64,000 bases of DNA. Origin: Ailurus styani. Taxonomy: Eukaryota > Chordata > Mammalia > Carnivora > Ailuridae. The stretch is taken from the NCBI GenBank assembly GCA_002007465.1, contig LNAC01000778.1:307673-371672 (forward strand). The letters run 5' to 3'. How positions within the stretch are numbered: the stretch's first letter is position 1; each line of letters begins with the position of its first letter. Made by a program: the position numbers and the translations under genes. The notes beneath the pieces were generated by a model that saw nothing but the letters and a program-made list of their open reading frames with translations, had not been told where the DNA came from and did no database searches. Positions 23,632 to 35,102 of this stretch are shown piece after piece.

Positions 23632-24330
23632 TTTTTATGGAAAAAACTATTTATTGCAATATTTCATGTGTTATAACAAATGCAAGTAAAACCAGGTCAA
23701 GACATTTAATTCAGCTTTTATACCATCACAGAGGAAATTTTTATAGTGATTTTATAGTGATATATATATATATCCAGTCTGTGTCTAATGTGATCAGAAC
23801 TCTCACTTGTTAGCATTAATCTTTTTAAGAATTTATGTTAAATAAAAAAATTTTCAGTTTACGTCTGTTAATACTATTGTATGTCCGTAGCTGTCTAAGT
23901 GGAAAGCAATTATCTATGATCTTAATAATAAGATTAATAAGATTCTCTTGTTCCTTTTACTTTCTGCCTTAAAAAAGTGGTGGATGTGCTTTGGTAGTCT
24001 GCCTTCCTCAGTGCCTCTCAGAAATATATGATATACTGCTTTCATGGAAGCAGGGTGAGGAAAATGACCTAAATCCCAGATAGACTCAGCTCTCCTGCTT
24101 TATCTTACTTGATGCTTCAGGGTTTGATAGTGGTAGGAGTTGATATTGGTGGCAGTGACAGGAATGACAGCACTTTTTACCACTTGTTGGTGCAAGTACA
24201 AAGCTGTCATGCTTGAAAGCCATGGATACAGCTTCTAGAGGTCTGTTAAAAAAATGTGTGAATAGAAGGGTAGAGATACTTAGGATTATTTTCACACATT
24301 ATTTTATCAGGAGCAAGGGGAGAAATACTG
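23632..24330 (-). pseudogene. Possible retrocopied 3' UTR (tentative)
   Basis: On the minus strand, unique-looking sequence ends in 'tattgcaataaatagttttt' followed about 12 nt later by an A-rich tail that grades into (AAAG)n. This is the arrangement left by retroposition of a polyadenylated mRNA. No coding similarity was recognised and no convincing target duplication was found, so the upstream limit is a guess. Confidence 0.3.
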
Positions 24331-24560
24331 TGTTTAAGTTTGCTCTGCTCTTTCTCTCCTGCAAAAACTGAATATTCTTTAAAAGGTGAAAGCTTTCATA
24401 TTAAGATGAGTCCAGTTTTCCATTTACTTCTCCATCTCAGTACCCTTCTGTTCCAAATGTTTGTGAATTGTTGTATCATCCTAATTTGCATTCTACTTTG
24501 TATGGTGCAATATGTTATTATATTACTAATCTGCCCAATCTGTTAACTGGGGTTTCCTTT

Positions 24561-24759
24561 TTTTTTTTTTTAAAGATTTTATTTATTTATATGACAGAGA
24601 GAGAGAGATTACAAGTAGGCAGAGAGGCAGGCAGAGAGAGAGGAGGAAGCAGGCTCCCTGCTGAGCAGAGAGCACGATGTGGGGCTTGATCCCAGGACCC
24701 TGGGATCATGACCTGAGCTGAAGGCAGAGGCTTTAACTCACTGAGCCACCCAGGTGCCC
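24561..24759 (-). mobile_element. CAN SINE
   Basis: Complete minus-strand SINEC with 16-bp duplications differing at one base (aactggggtttccttt at 24545-24560; aactggtgtttccttt at 24760-24775). Confidence 0.95.
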
Positions 24760-24775
24760 AACTGGTGTTTCCTTT

Positions 24776-27700
24776 AAAAAAATTACTTTAATCTCTTTGA
24801 ATGCTTTCTAGAAAAAGTCAGTCTTCAAGTTAGTTTTCTTCTGTGAACTCTAACCCACAATACTATAATCACATTTTATTTCTCTATGAGCTGAGTGTCT
24901 CTGAGTATTTTAGATCTTTTTCCTGCCTTGCCTAGGTTTAATTATCTCCTTTTTCCCCCTTTTTATAATATAGTCTGAGCTCCCTTTTCCCCTAACATTT
25001 ATTATTAGTCATCTCATGTTTAGCTTCTTGAGTTCACTGCTGTCCCATAGGGAAATTGCTTACATTTGCAAGGAGTACATACAAGTGTACTTTTCTGAGA
25101 TGTAAAGAAAATAAGCTCCAAAAGTTTTCTTCAGTTTTTTTTTCTTTCTCATCTTATTCAGTGAAAAGGAAGAAAAAAATACATTATTTTATCTCTTTTT
25201 CCTTGCTGCTTCTCTCCATTTAGAAAAATAACCTGTCTCACAATTTGACAGGTTACCTTTCTTACCTTTTTCAAGATGGTCTTGGAATGTAACTTCAAAT
25301 TATTTAATTATAGTAGAAAAGGGTTTAAGTTTTTGATATTTTATCATTTTCATTTTTAGGAATATTGCTGTATGTTTTTAATTTTTAAAAATTATTTTTA
25401 TGCAGCCATTAACAGTGAAGGAGACATGTCTGTGATGAGTTGGATGGATAGTCATAATTGTTAGGAGCGAAGGATGATATTTATATTTTTTACTTTATAT
25501 ACCTTGGCATTTTTCCATTGTTTATAACATTTTGTAATTAAAAAATTACTGAAGAAGAAAATACATGTTTAGTGGAAAAACCGAATAAACCAAAATGCAA
25601 AATATAGATATTTTAAAGCATCAATTTGAATTTTTCATTTTGAATAGTTTGTAATAACTAGAACATTCTTGAATAATGTCATTTCTTTCACTTAATTGAA
25701 TTTTTTGCTTTGCCAGAAATTCTTTTTGTTTTTGTCCTTGTTATTAATGCAAAACAATTTAAAAGTTCTCAGATCATTGAGGATAGTCTGTTTTTTTATG
25801 GTCTTTTTTTTTTTTTTGGCCATCATTTTTATTCTTCAATTTCTTATACCAGTTGTCTTTTTAGTCAGTTGACATACCCTGTTGATTCTGCCTTCATGTT
25901 GTCTGTCACACGTGTACACTCCTTTGCACAGCTACTGCCAGCACTTTTTGTCAGGCCTTTTATTACCTATTGGGGTGATCGCTGTGGCTTTCTGTCTTCT
26001 GTGTCTTAACCAACAATTTGGTTTTTTAGCTTCCTGTTTTGTGTCTTACCCAATCAACCCTTTCTACATATTGCTGATTGATTGATTGATTTGTAACCCA
26101 TTTATCATTGTCTTATTCCCCTGCTCAGATATCTCTGCTGATATTTAAAGCCTTCTTTCTGTCTTTGGCCCCAGTTTAACTTTAGAGATCAACTTCTCAC
26201 TATTGTATAACTTTTCTTCTAAAGAGAGCAATTTACCATTTCTAGATCTGCTTCAGTAGCTTTCTTCAACAGTACTTTTATTTATATTGTTCTTAAATCC
26301 AACATAATTCCTTTCTTCTTAAGAATGTTTTTTATTAAGAATGTTGCTTTTTTTTTTTTTTTAATAGTATTTACTGCATTCTGCCTTTTTGTAGGTATTG
26401 CCAGATTAAACTTCCAGGGTAATGACTGTATTCCATATGAATATGTGTATCTGCCATAGTGCCTTCCACTTTGTAAGGATTCAAATATTAATTGAATTAC
26501 AAAGCTTACTTAAATGTACAATCAAGATGTAATAAAACTAAAAGTTTTATTGACTTTGGAAAATAGTCTTCAAATTACTGCGTAGACTAAAGCCTGACTA
26601 AGCACCTTTTTCTTATCTTTTAGGTTTTCACCTTTCAATCTAATCTCCGTTAAATAAGGAGTTTGGATTTTTAATGCCAAAAGAACTTAGATTTTGCTAT
26701 CATTTTATTTGGGGTTTAAAAAATAGACAAGTAGACCACATACCTAAAAATTGACTTAACCATGGTGAGAAGACCAGAAATATTATGGATGGCATTTTTT
26801 AAAAAGCATAATTATAAATTCTTAAATTTTCATAATAGATTTGAACATCTGTTGGGACTAATTGGTAGACTAATGACCTCCTGAAATTAGCAAGCATGAG
26901 AGTTCCATATCTTATTGAGCTCATGTTTGGTTAGTTTTTAAAATAATAGTTCTTCTGTGGTTTTGAAGAACTAACCCAGTTAACTATATGTAAGTGGATG
27001 CCTGTGTCTGTGATTTGTGGCAGAAGGATCCCATATTGAGTTTACTGTTACCTCTGTTGCTTTTGCATTGCCAGTTTTCATTCTAACATGAAAATTTGGC
27101 ATTTACATTTTTTCCCATAAAATTATTAGAAATACAGTAAAGGACATACACATTTTGGTGAAGCCCATCATGAGGAAAATAAAAATACTTCACCTTTTCA
27201 TGGAACAAACACTTAAAAAAAAAAGTTGTCTAAGCTTCTCATTCTCTCATTTAAGCTGAGGTCATTCATTTTAAGCATATTTGTGACTTTTCAAAAGCCG
27301 ATCCTTTAAGACAAATATTATTTGGTTTACATATTACATACTATTTAACATTAAAAAGCAATTAGAAGTTGTGTGGTAGGTATGAATTTTCTTTGTTGTA
27401 AAGCAATGGGTGTACTTCTGAATACCTGAAAGTTCATTACAGGAGGGCAAAAATGCTTGTTAATCGTCTGTTCCAGTGTCAAACATAGAAATAATAAGAG
27501 TTTAGAAGGCAATATCATAATATTTGCCATTTATTATTTTGTTAGATTTCTTATTACAGAGCACAAGAGGGCATGAAAGCAGTTTAGGCAAATATATTTA
27601 AAAGTGTTTTTTTAACTGAGTTCTTTGGCATACTTATAGACTTGAAGATTAAAAAATATTTAAGACACAGAGGGTTTCTGTTAATATGAAAATTCTAAAA

Positions 27701-29339
27701 ATAGTCTAATTTTTATGAAGATTATAAAACTAAATACAGTTATAATTTATGCTTGGAAGTTTAAGTATAAAATTAAAAAATTTTAATGGCTGTATTATGA
27801 GATATTCTGTGCCAAATATGTTTATTGAATGAAAAAAATGTCAGTACCCTTACCTATGAAGTCTTAATTTACGTACAGGTTTCTGAAAATTGTCTTACTT
27901 TCTTAGGCTACATTTTGTCGAATTGAAGCATTTCTTTAATTCCATAGAAGTAGAAAACAAGACAGAAGGATACTGTTCCTTTGCCAAGATTTGACATGTT
28001 AACATTATGAGAAATAAATCACTATTAAATTTCCCATGTAACCTCAGTGAATTCAAGCTATTGCATGGTGCTCATTTCCCTCAAGGATTAATGTATTCAG
28101 TAAACTAGACTGGGTCAGTCCCAACCTCACTTACATAAAAGTGATATAGTATTGAATTCCTTGACATAAAATTTTATTTAAAGATGAGTTGCTACTTGAT
28201 TTAATGGACACACTGTTAAAAAAATAGAATAAAAAGTTGTCCAGCTATCAATTATAAGGTAGCAAGAACTGTATTTGCCTATTTTAAGTAACTTATTGCT
28301 ATTTTTCTGATATAGTGATAATTAGCACTGATTGATAGATTATTGGATTATAACAGTTGGAAAATATTTGTTTGATATGAGATTCGCAAACCTGTTATCT
28401 ATAGTTAGGATTAGTAATTTTATAGTTTTCCAACATGAATTGAAGATGAGAAACACAAAGATTAAAGTTAGATTAAGTGGTATAAAGTAAAAAATATTGA
28501 CAAGATTTATTGCCATTTAAATGATTTTAAGAGTGGAAATAGAACTATTGTACTTTGAAACATTTGGAAACTATGGTAGTATAGGAACCTTGTGTAAATT
28601 TTATTACTCTAAAGTTGCTATGTATCTAAAATTAGAAATCATTGGCTTTGTACAGCTTCTCTACAATGATAGAAAGTCTTTTTTTCTTTCTTTTATTCAG
28701 ATTTTAATAGTTGACTTCTGGTATACAGAAAGGCTGACTTAGCTAAAGTTAGGAAGTCCGTTTATTTTAATGCACTGGTTTTTACCAGTATACTGTATTA
28801 ATCTGGAGCATCTGGCTTAGACTCAAGCAAAGTGAGGAAGGAAGAAAAGAGGCTCGTGCTTTAGTTTTCTTCCTTTCCTTTATTGTCATTTTATTTGTAT
28901 ATTTATAGGCATAGTGCCCTTGATCTTAGAAAATCAATCTCTTTTTCATAATAAACTCGAAGTTCAAAATTTCCCTATCTTAGAGTGTATATACAGGGTT
29001 GTTTCTTGTTTCTTAAATTTTAAAATCCTGATAAATCCTACTTTCTGCATACAAAGAAACAGGATAAGATTTCACACATAGTTCATTATTTTTGATGCAT
29101 AAAATATTATAGCAAGTAGACTATACCAGAAAACATAATGTAGTGACATAGAAAATCCTGAATTATTTTGATTGTTTGGAGACCATAACTTTTGTTCTTA
29201 TATTAAAGTGCTATTCCACTTGTCATTTATATAAATATATCTATAGTTTGTGGCTTAGAAACAAGTACACCTCATAAAAAGAAAAGGATACCTGTGTCAA
29301 GTTACATTTTAAAGTTATACACTGTTTTAAGGCTATGTA
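24776..29339. other. AT-rich, repeat-poor flank of GPR22
   Basis: No gene is supported. There are no SINEC copies and no recognisable L1. An ancient L2-like stretch may lie at about 26060-26500, and short poly-T runs occur near 25805 and 26347. Confidence 0.5.
26060..26500 (+). mobile_element. Possible ancient L2 LINE remnant
   Basis: The right end has the shape of an L2 3' terminus ('ctgccatagtgccttccact' and then a tail ending in aattgaat). The left part ('cccctgctcagatatctctg') is also L2-like. It is highly diverged. Confidence 0.4.
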
Positions 29340-29605
29340 TTTATTATTTAGAAAATATGACTTACATGAATATCTTCTGATGGACATAATAATGACAAAA
29401 TATACACAATATTACTTTAACAGACTGCCATGCAACAAATACATTGTAATGAAGAAATTGAATATATATGACCTAATCTAATCTTGACATTTACATTGAA
29501 AATTTACAACATAACCAATACTTAAAATGTTTTTTCTTATATTTGGCAGTAATTTCATTTTTGTACAATTTAAACATGGGCTTAATGAAACTTAGGTTTT
29601 TTTCC
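29340..29605 (-). other. GPR22: Candidate GPR22 3' UTR (proximal part)
   Basis: This follows the GPR22 stop codon. The first canonical AATAAA I found on the minus strand is at 29345..29340, giving a minimum 3' UTR of about 265 nt. Other signals further downstream (for example near 28880) could give a longer transcript. Use of this signal is inferred, not shown. Confidence 0.4.
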
Positions 29606-30907
29606 CTAGTCTGTGACAACCTGAGGTACTAAACATTTTTCTCTTATTTCACTGTCTTCAAAGGTAATTTTTTTGTTTCTTTTAGGATCTATCCAAGAAT
29701 TGTGTATTACAGCATTATTAGGCAGAGGATCAGCTTCCACTATGGAAACAACTCGCTTTTTCATTTTACTTTTCAAGACCTTTTGAAATTTTTGTCTAGT
29801 AAATGCGTATAATAAAGGGTGAAATATAGTTGTTCCATAACCCATGACTAGAAAACACAACCTTAATTTTACTAAAAGGTCACTTGGGCCTAAACATAAT
29901 ATGGTGGTATTTAAAACAGAAATTGGTGTCCAGCAGAGAAGAAATGTAGAAATAATCAATAAAGACATCCTGAAGACTCTTTTTTGCCTTTCTCGTCGTT
30001 CACGGTGTCGTTTCACAGCTCGCCGGAGGGCAATTATTACAGAAACTGAAGTTCTTACACCAAAGACCACATTTCTCCCACCACTGCTTTGTGACATGTC
30101 TGTAGTCTCATGCTGTGTGGTTAGAGAAATTGTCTTTTTCTTTCTTGCTTTCTTCTTCTGCCCTGTTGAAAATCTTGTGCCGATTCGAATATTAAGAGCC
30201 TGAAGGATTTTGGTGTATGTGATTAACATTACTATGACAGTGAAAAAGAATATTGGGATTTGTACTAGCAGGTGATAATACATTCCCAGTTCAGTGTAGT
30301 ATTCATTTGTACTGACACACAAAAGTGTCTTGTTTTCCCACGTATTTCCACTTTGAAGACTGAAAAAGTTTACCTCAATAAAGGGAATCAGGAAAGAGAA
30401 AAATGAAAAAATCCAAATGGATATCATTAGCATTACAGCTCTGCCCATTGTCAGAATTCGGTTTGCAGGTTTTACAGAGATGTCATATCTGTCCAGGGTG
30501 ATAGCAAAAACGTTGATTGCTGTTGAGACACTTGCAAAAGATACACAGGCCTCATGGAAACAGCAGATGAGAGCAGTGTTACTCTCCAGTGAAAGCAGAA
30601 GGATAACTATAGTTAGAGGAATACATCCCACACAAATTATTACATCAAGTACATGAAGATTCATTGTAATAATGTTACTGACAGAGTTGATTAAGTTGGA
30701 TTTCATGCAGTAAAGTACCAGTACGGTGAGGTTGCTGCCAAGTCCCAACACAATTTCTAGCATAAGAAATCCGGTGAGAGACACTTGAAAGCTTAATGGA
30801 TATGATAGTGGTTGGTACATATTGGTGTTGATGTCATCAATGTCATCTCGCACTGTAATGTTAGATTCAGACTGCATGTTGATTTCCAGAATGGGAGAAA
30901 AACACAT
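29606..30907 (-). CDS. GPR22: Orphan G protein-coupled receptor 22
   Basis: This is an intact 433-codon single-exon frame, recognised as GPR22, a class A (rhodopsin-like) receptor of the plasma membrane with no agreed ligand. Seven hydrophobic segments lie at roughly 41-67, 78-105, 115-138, 154-178, 209-231, 310-335 and 345-370. Visible class A landmarks are N59 in TM1, D88 in TM2, the DRY motif at 139-141 and CWTP at 325-328. The TM7 NPxxY site reads HPLLY (363-367). N-glycosylation sequons occur at N16 (NIT) and N192 (NKT). The third intracellular loop (about 232-309) is long and very basic (KKKARKKK; RHRERRERQKR). The first ATG is chosen because it opens the frame soon after a strong splice acceptor (exon start 30932) and has A at -3; Met11 is an alternative. 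The gene lies on the strand opposite to that expected for COG5. Confidence 0.97.
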   Translation of the reverse strand: MCFSPILEINMQSESNITVRDDIDDINTNMYQPLSYPLSFQVSLTGFLMLEIVLGLGSNLTVLVLYCMKSNLINSVSNIITMNLHVLDVIICVGCIPLTIVILLLSLESNTALICCFHEACVSFASVSTAINVFAITLDRYDISVKPANRILTMGRAVMLMISIWIFSFFSFLIPFIEVNFFSLQSGNTWENKTLLCVSTNEYYTELGMYYHLLVQIPIFFFTVIVMLITYTKILQALNIRIGTRFSTGQKKKARKKKTISLTTQHETTDMSQSSGGRNVVFGVRTSVSVIIALRRAVKRHRERRERQKRVFRMSLLIISTFLLCWTPISVLNTTILCLGPSDLLVKLRLCFLVMGYGTTIFHPLLYAFTRQKFQKVLKSKMKKRVVSIVEADPLPNNAVIHNSWIDPKRNKKITFEDSEIREKCLVPQVVTD

Positions 30908-30932
30908 TCTTTTGGAGCAGTTGGTGTTTTCC
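30908..30932 (-). other. GPR22: GPR22 5' UTR, coding-exon part, with splice acceptor
   Basis: On the minus strand, 'tctatttcacttctag'-type sequence (pyrimidine tract ending in TTTCTAG) ends at 30933. The coding exon therefore probably begins at 30932, 25 nt before the ATG. A splice acceptor this close to the start implies one or more upstream non-coding exons. Confidence 0.65.
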
Positions 30933-33900
30933 CTAGAAAGTGAAATAGAATAAACTCTTTGATATTTGGCAATTTAAATGACGTATAAAACATGTGTTCC
31001 TTGTAAAAAAAAAAACAAGTCTTTTTATTGTGTACTTGGCTTAATTTTTAAATTTCTAAACTATTAATGGCAAAGATAGAAGTAGGAGACATCGAGGTTG
31101 CATTGTTTAGATGTAACAGGAAATTGTATTCTCCCTGTGAAGGTAACCATATGGGGGAATACTCCTGTATGGTTCAAAATAACTTAATATCCCAAAAACA
31201 TTTTCCTCATTTGGGTTTTTCAGGCTTATTGAGATACAGTATATTTTTGTACAATAAAACTACCCAGTATGCAAAACTAATTTTAGCTTGGTGTTTTAAG
31301 ATTTCATTTTAAAGTGTTGTGAGTAGGTGGGTAATAAATGCTATTTTAATATGTTCTAGCATAATTAGTGTAGGTGTAATTATTCTCATGAGATTTCAAA
31401 TGAACAGGACAAGTGTTCATTTAAAATGATAAATGGTACAGAGCACTAGTTGTTTAAAACCATTTTGTCCATGTTCTTGGTTGAAATTCTTATTCAGGAG
31501 TCTACAGTGTGCTTCGGGATATTTGGAACTATCTCCCATAGAAAGTAGGCAAATGGTAAATATTACATATTTTGTAGTGAAAATGCTCATCAAACTTCAT
31601 AGTGGACAAACATATGTTATAAAAATTGGATGATAAAGAACATTATGTTAAAGTCTAACGCCACAAAACTTGGTAAAAAGTACTAATCACTCCAATGAAT
31701 GATTTATTTTGTGACCACACCCTCTCATTTATTGTGGAAGAAGGAAATTGAAATTTAATATCATGTTAAGAAATAACCATTTTTAGAATGGTTTAAAAGA
31801 CTATATCATTTGATTTTATTTGTTTAAACAGGATTTTTAAAGTAAAATATGAAATTTTGGAAAAGGAGTATCTGAAGCCCATTTTCTGAGGAATCTTTTA
31901 AAGTTACACATTCCATATTAAACCTTTTGTATAAATCACCTGAAGTGCAAAATTTTGAGGAAAATTAAAAAAACAAGCTCTTTTGCCAATTCATGTAAAT
32001 CTATATTTTAATGTTTAGAGGGTTAGAATAATTTATAAAAATAATGTCTGATTTCCTGGGATCATATGTCAGTAATGAGTATATTCAGTTAAAATATAAA
32101 ATCATACAACCAACTATATTTCACATTTCAAGTACAGCGTTTTGACTGCAAAATCATAATCAAACATAAATTATAAAGACTATAATGATTTCCAAAATTC
32201 ATGTTAACCTTTCACTTGATGTAACCTGTGACAGCTTTTAGAATACAATTTTACTTATGCATATTATTTTAGGGGTGATATTTCAGAAACACAGATGTTA
32301 GCATTATTAATTCCTTTTGAGCTTGGTGTAAAGTATCACTAGAGGCATATACTCAAGTGAAAGTCTTAGCTAACCATGAAATCATATAAAAATGGAAAAT
32401 TTTAAGTGTGCCAGATTTTCAGAACTGACAGATTAAACATCAGGTCTTTGTCACATCAATTAGATTTATAATTAAAGCAGAAATGCCAAGTTAGAGGGTA
32501 ACTAAGTAAAATGCATCTCCTCTAGAGCAAGATTGTTTTCTTTTGTAAATGTTAAACAGTGTCGTGGGGTGCATGCATCTTCTGACCTACCTGTTTGCTG
32601 TTGCCTTATGGGCCTTTTGGCTCACTATAGCAGATTTTCACAAATTGATTCATGATGTCATTGACAGATTTTGACATGAATTTTTACCTGACAACAGTGA
32701 AGTAGTTGTGTTTTATTTCATGTCTTGTAGAAATTCTTTCATTTTTTCTCCAATACTTCAAACTGCGTGAATTGTGAGATTTAGTTGGCTGATGGATTTC
32801 TAAAGACCAGTGCAAAGTATTTGTGTTTGTTTTGCCTTAAAAAGTCAAGACCAAGAGAAACTTCCTCAAATGATAGGTATTATATTTCCCTTTGAGGGAA
32901 TATATGATAGTGTCTCTTTATTTTCCAGAACATGTGAAAACAAAAAACGAAACGTACGATTTCTAGCTTCTAAAATGTATTTGGACATCCTTTTGTTACA
33001 AATGAAGTCTGTTTCTATAGCAGTCCTCATTAGTTTGAAATGATTTCTTGATCACATAACTTGCTTTGTATTATAAATCCAGTCCATGTTCTTTGATAAA
33101 AACCATCTGCTATTTAATTTGATTTGTTTTCATTAGAAGAGGATACATAGCCATAAAACTTAGATGAAAAAATCCTTTAGTAATATCAACTGCTATGAAT
33201 ATTTGAATATTTAGTGCAGAAAATACTTGATAAAGCTTAACTTAGCTTGCTGCTAATATATGGCATTCTCTTTTTGGCGTTCCGTGTCTCATTGTTTCTT
33301 CAGGAAACAGCTCCACAATCCTGGTATGTTAAAATATAAATTTCCCTTTTAAAAATGCTCACCATTTTGTTCTCAGGCTTTTGCAGTTAAATTGTTTTTC
33401 TTTTTGTGTCTATTTTATGTAGCATCTTCTTAGGACAATTACTGTCCATGTCTTATATTCCAGCAGTAATGTGGACCTGTATTTTCTGGCTTTAACTCCT
33501 TAATGTCTTAAATTCATGTGTTAGAAGGATATCCTGCAGTTTATGGTTTAGGCAGCTAGGGAGATGCTTGATCAGATGCATTCTTCATATTGTCGGTTGT
33601 AAATACTGAATTAGCTGCTGTGGGCCCTTGTGAAAAAGAAAAAAAAATGGTTAAGAAATAGCATTCCTAATAATTTCCAATTAGCACAAAGTTACTTTAG
33701 TTTTGTTGACTTTAACACCGTATGCAGTAAATTCGTTATCAAAGTAAGCAAACTGTATTCGTAGAGCCACAACCTATACATACATTTAAGGGATTCTTTA
33801 AATATTTTCGTTTCCTAACAGAGATTGCAAATGTTATGTTATTTAGTAACAGAGGTAACATTATAAATATAACCATGAAGGAGAAGCTGCAGTTTTAAAA

Positions 33901-34581
33901 CTAATGTCTGCTCTCAGTTTTCAGAGATTATGAGCAATTAGCATACACTAAACATACTGTCGTTCTCTCTTGTCTTCACAATAAATTTAACACTTTTTCC
34001 TTTAACACTTTTTCCTACTGGGGAATATTGTAGCCTGCTTAATTATTAGCACATGGTTTGAATATTAACTGATTAAAACAGATTCCACAATAAGATGCTA
34101 TAAATTTCCACTGATGAGTTGTTCATGTAGTTGAAATGTAAAAGGTAATGCAAAATGTAACTGCAAATTGAATAATTTTCAGTGAACATGCTCAGTAATG
34201 AACTTAACCTAAAACTGAGTAATAAATAATAGCTAAATAGTAAACCTGGTCCTTTTAAGAAATAGAAGCATTTTTTGAGCACTCGAGAAAAACTATACTG
34301 ATGACATTAAGAATATTTAGTAGGTCCGAAGTGACTTAAAAGCTGATGTCTTCATAGTGAGTCAACAAAGAAAATGTTTGGTATTTAACATTGCATCCTA
34401 AAAAAATTACATTTAAAATGTTCTGTCTTAAAAGAAATCGATCTAAAAAAGACATGTTTAGCAATAAATAGAACTAAGCAAATAAACTGTTAAAATTTAG
34501 GTTGAAAATTTTCAAAGTAATTTTACCCCACTATGCCAGTTCAAAAGCAGCTTATACTGTTAATAAGGGAACACATCTTAC
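30933..34581 (-). other. GPR22: Predicted GPR22 5' UTR intron
   Basis: This is the predicted intron of about 3.65 kb between the donor at 34581 (GCGGAG|GTAAGA) and the acceptor at 30933. The interior is AT-rich, with no SINEC or recognisable L1 and no other gene that I can support. Confidence 0.5.
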
Positions 34582-34831
34582 CTCCGCTAAAGATTTGATA
34601 CATTCCTGATGTAGTTGAAGCGTTTCCAGTTTTGATTGATTCATTTTGTTCACTTGTTAGCAGAGGACTGGGGGAAGAGGGTCATAAACATCTCTTCAGA
34701 AAAGACCTTAATGAAAATATGTGTCTGTACTGTGCCATTGTCTCAGCGGTCCTGCTAATGTATGGGACGTGTGGTGCTGCCGAGAGGCTGCTGCAGTCTC
34801 TCACTCTTCCTACTGTGGAATCAATAAGCGT
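34582..34831 (-). other. GPR22: Predicted GPR22 non-coding exon
   Basis: On the minus strand a 250-nt segment is bounded by an acceptor (CGTTTTTCAG, ending at 34832) and a strong donor (GCGGAG|GTAAGA at 34582/34581). It contains upstream ATGs: a uORF of 18 codons at 34738..34682, one of 13 codons at 34691..34650, and a third starting at 34644 that stays open to the donor. The exon may instead be continuous with the first one if the short 143-nt intron is not removed. RNA evidence would settle it. Confidence 0.5.
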
Positions 34832-34974
34832 CTGAAAAACGTAATGAAGTAATTGAACATACTGAAGGCTTCTTGTCTCCAGAGACAACATTTAGATTCA
34901 GTCTCTAAAAAGGAATGGCACTGCTTTTCAGAGGAAAGCCTGTTCTGGGCAGCTTTTGCAGAATGACAGCCTAC

Positions 34975-35066
34975 CTTGTCGCTTCTCTCCACTGCAGAGA
35001 GATGCAGTGCATTCACTAATTTTGATTGGTCAGTTGTATTGGGCTTAAACCGTGCTTCATATGTAT
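34975..35066 (-). other. GPR22: Predicted GPR22 first exon
   Basis: The start is placed about 30 nt downstream of the TATA box. The end is the donor GACAAG|GTAGGC at 34975/34974. It contains a CCAAT-like ACCAATCAAA at 35032..35023. The exact start site is not known. Confidence 0.4.
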
Positions 35067-35087
35067 AGCAGGGATTCCCCCCTCCCC

Positions 35088-35102
35088 TGTTTTATATAAG
35101 GA
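35088..35102 (-). promoter_or_regulatory. GPR22: Candidate GPR22 TATA box
   Basis: On the minus strand the sequence reads CTTATATAAAACAGG, with a TATATAAA core at 35098..35091. A G-rich stretch follows immediately. It sits at the right spacing before the predicted first exon and points toward GPR22. No CpG island is present. Confidence 0.5.

Noticed and set aside
29844..30203. 119-codon frame on the plus strand opposite GPR22
   Set aside because: It is antisense to the conserved receptor coding sequence, with no domain or independent signal. It is a shadow of the GPR22 frame.
34632..34891. Overlapping plus and minus frames of 67 and 69 codons near the GPR22 leader
   Set aside because: Short, with no recognisable domain. 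The minus-strand frame crosses the predicted acceptor and ends with the 18-codon uORF already noted. I see no case for a separate gene.
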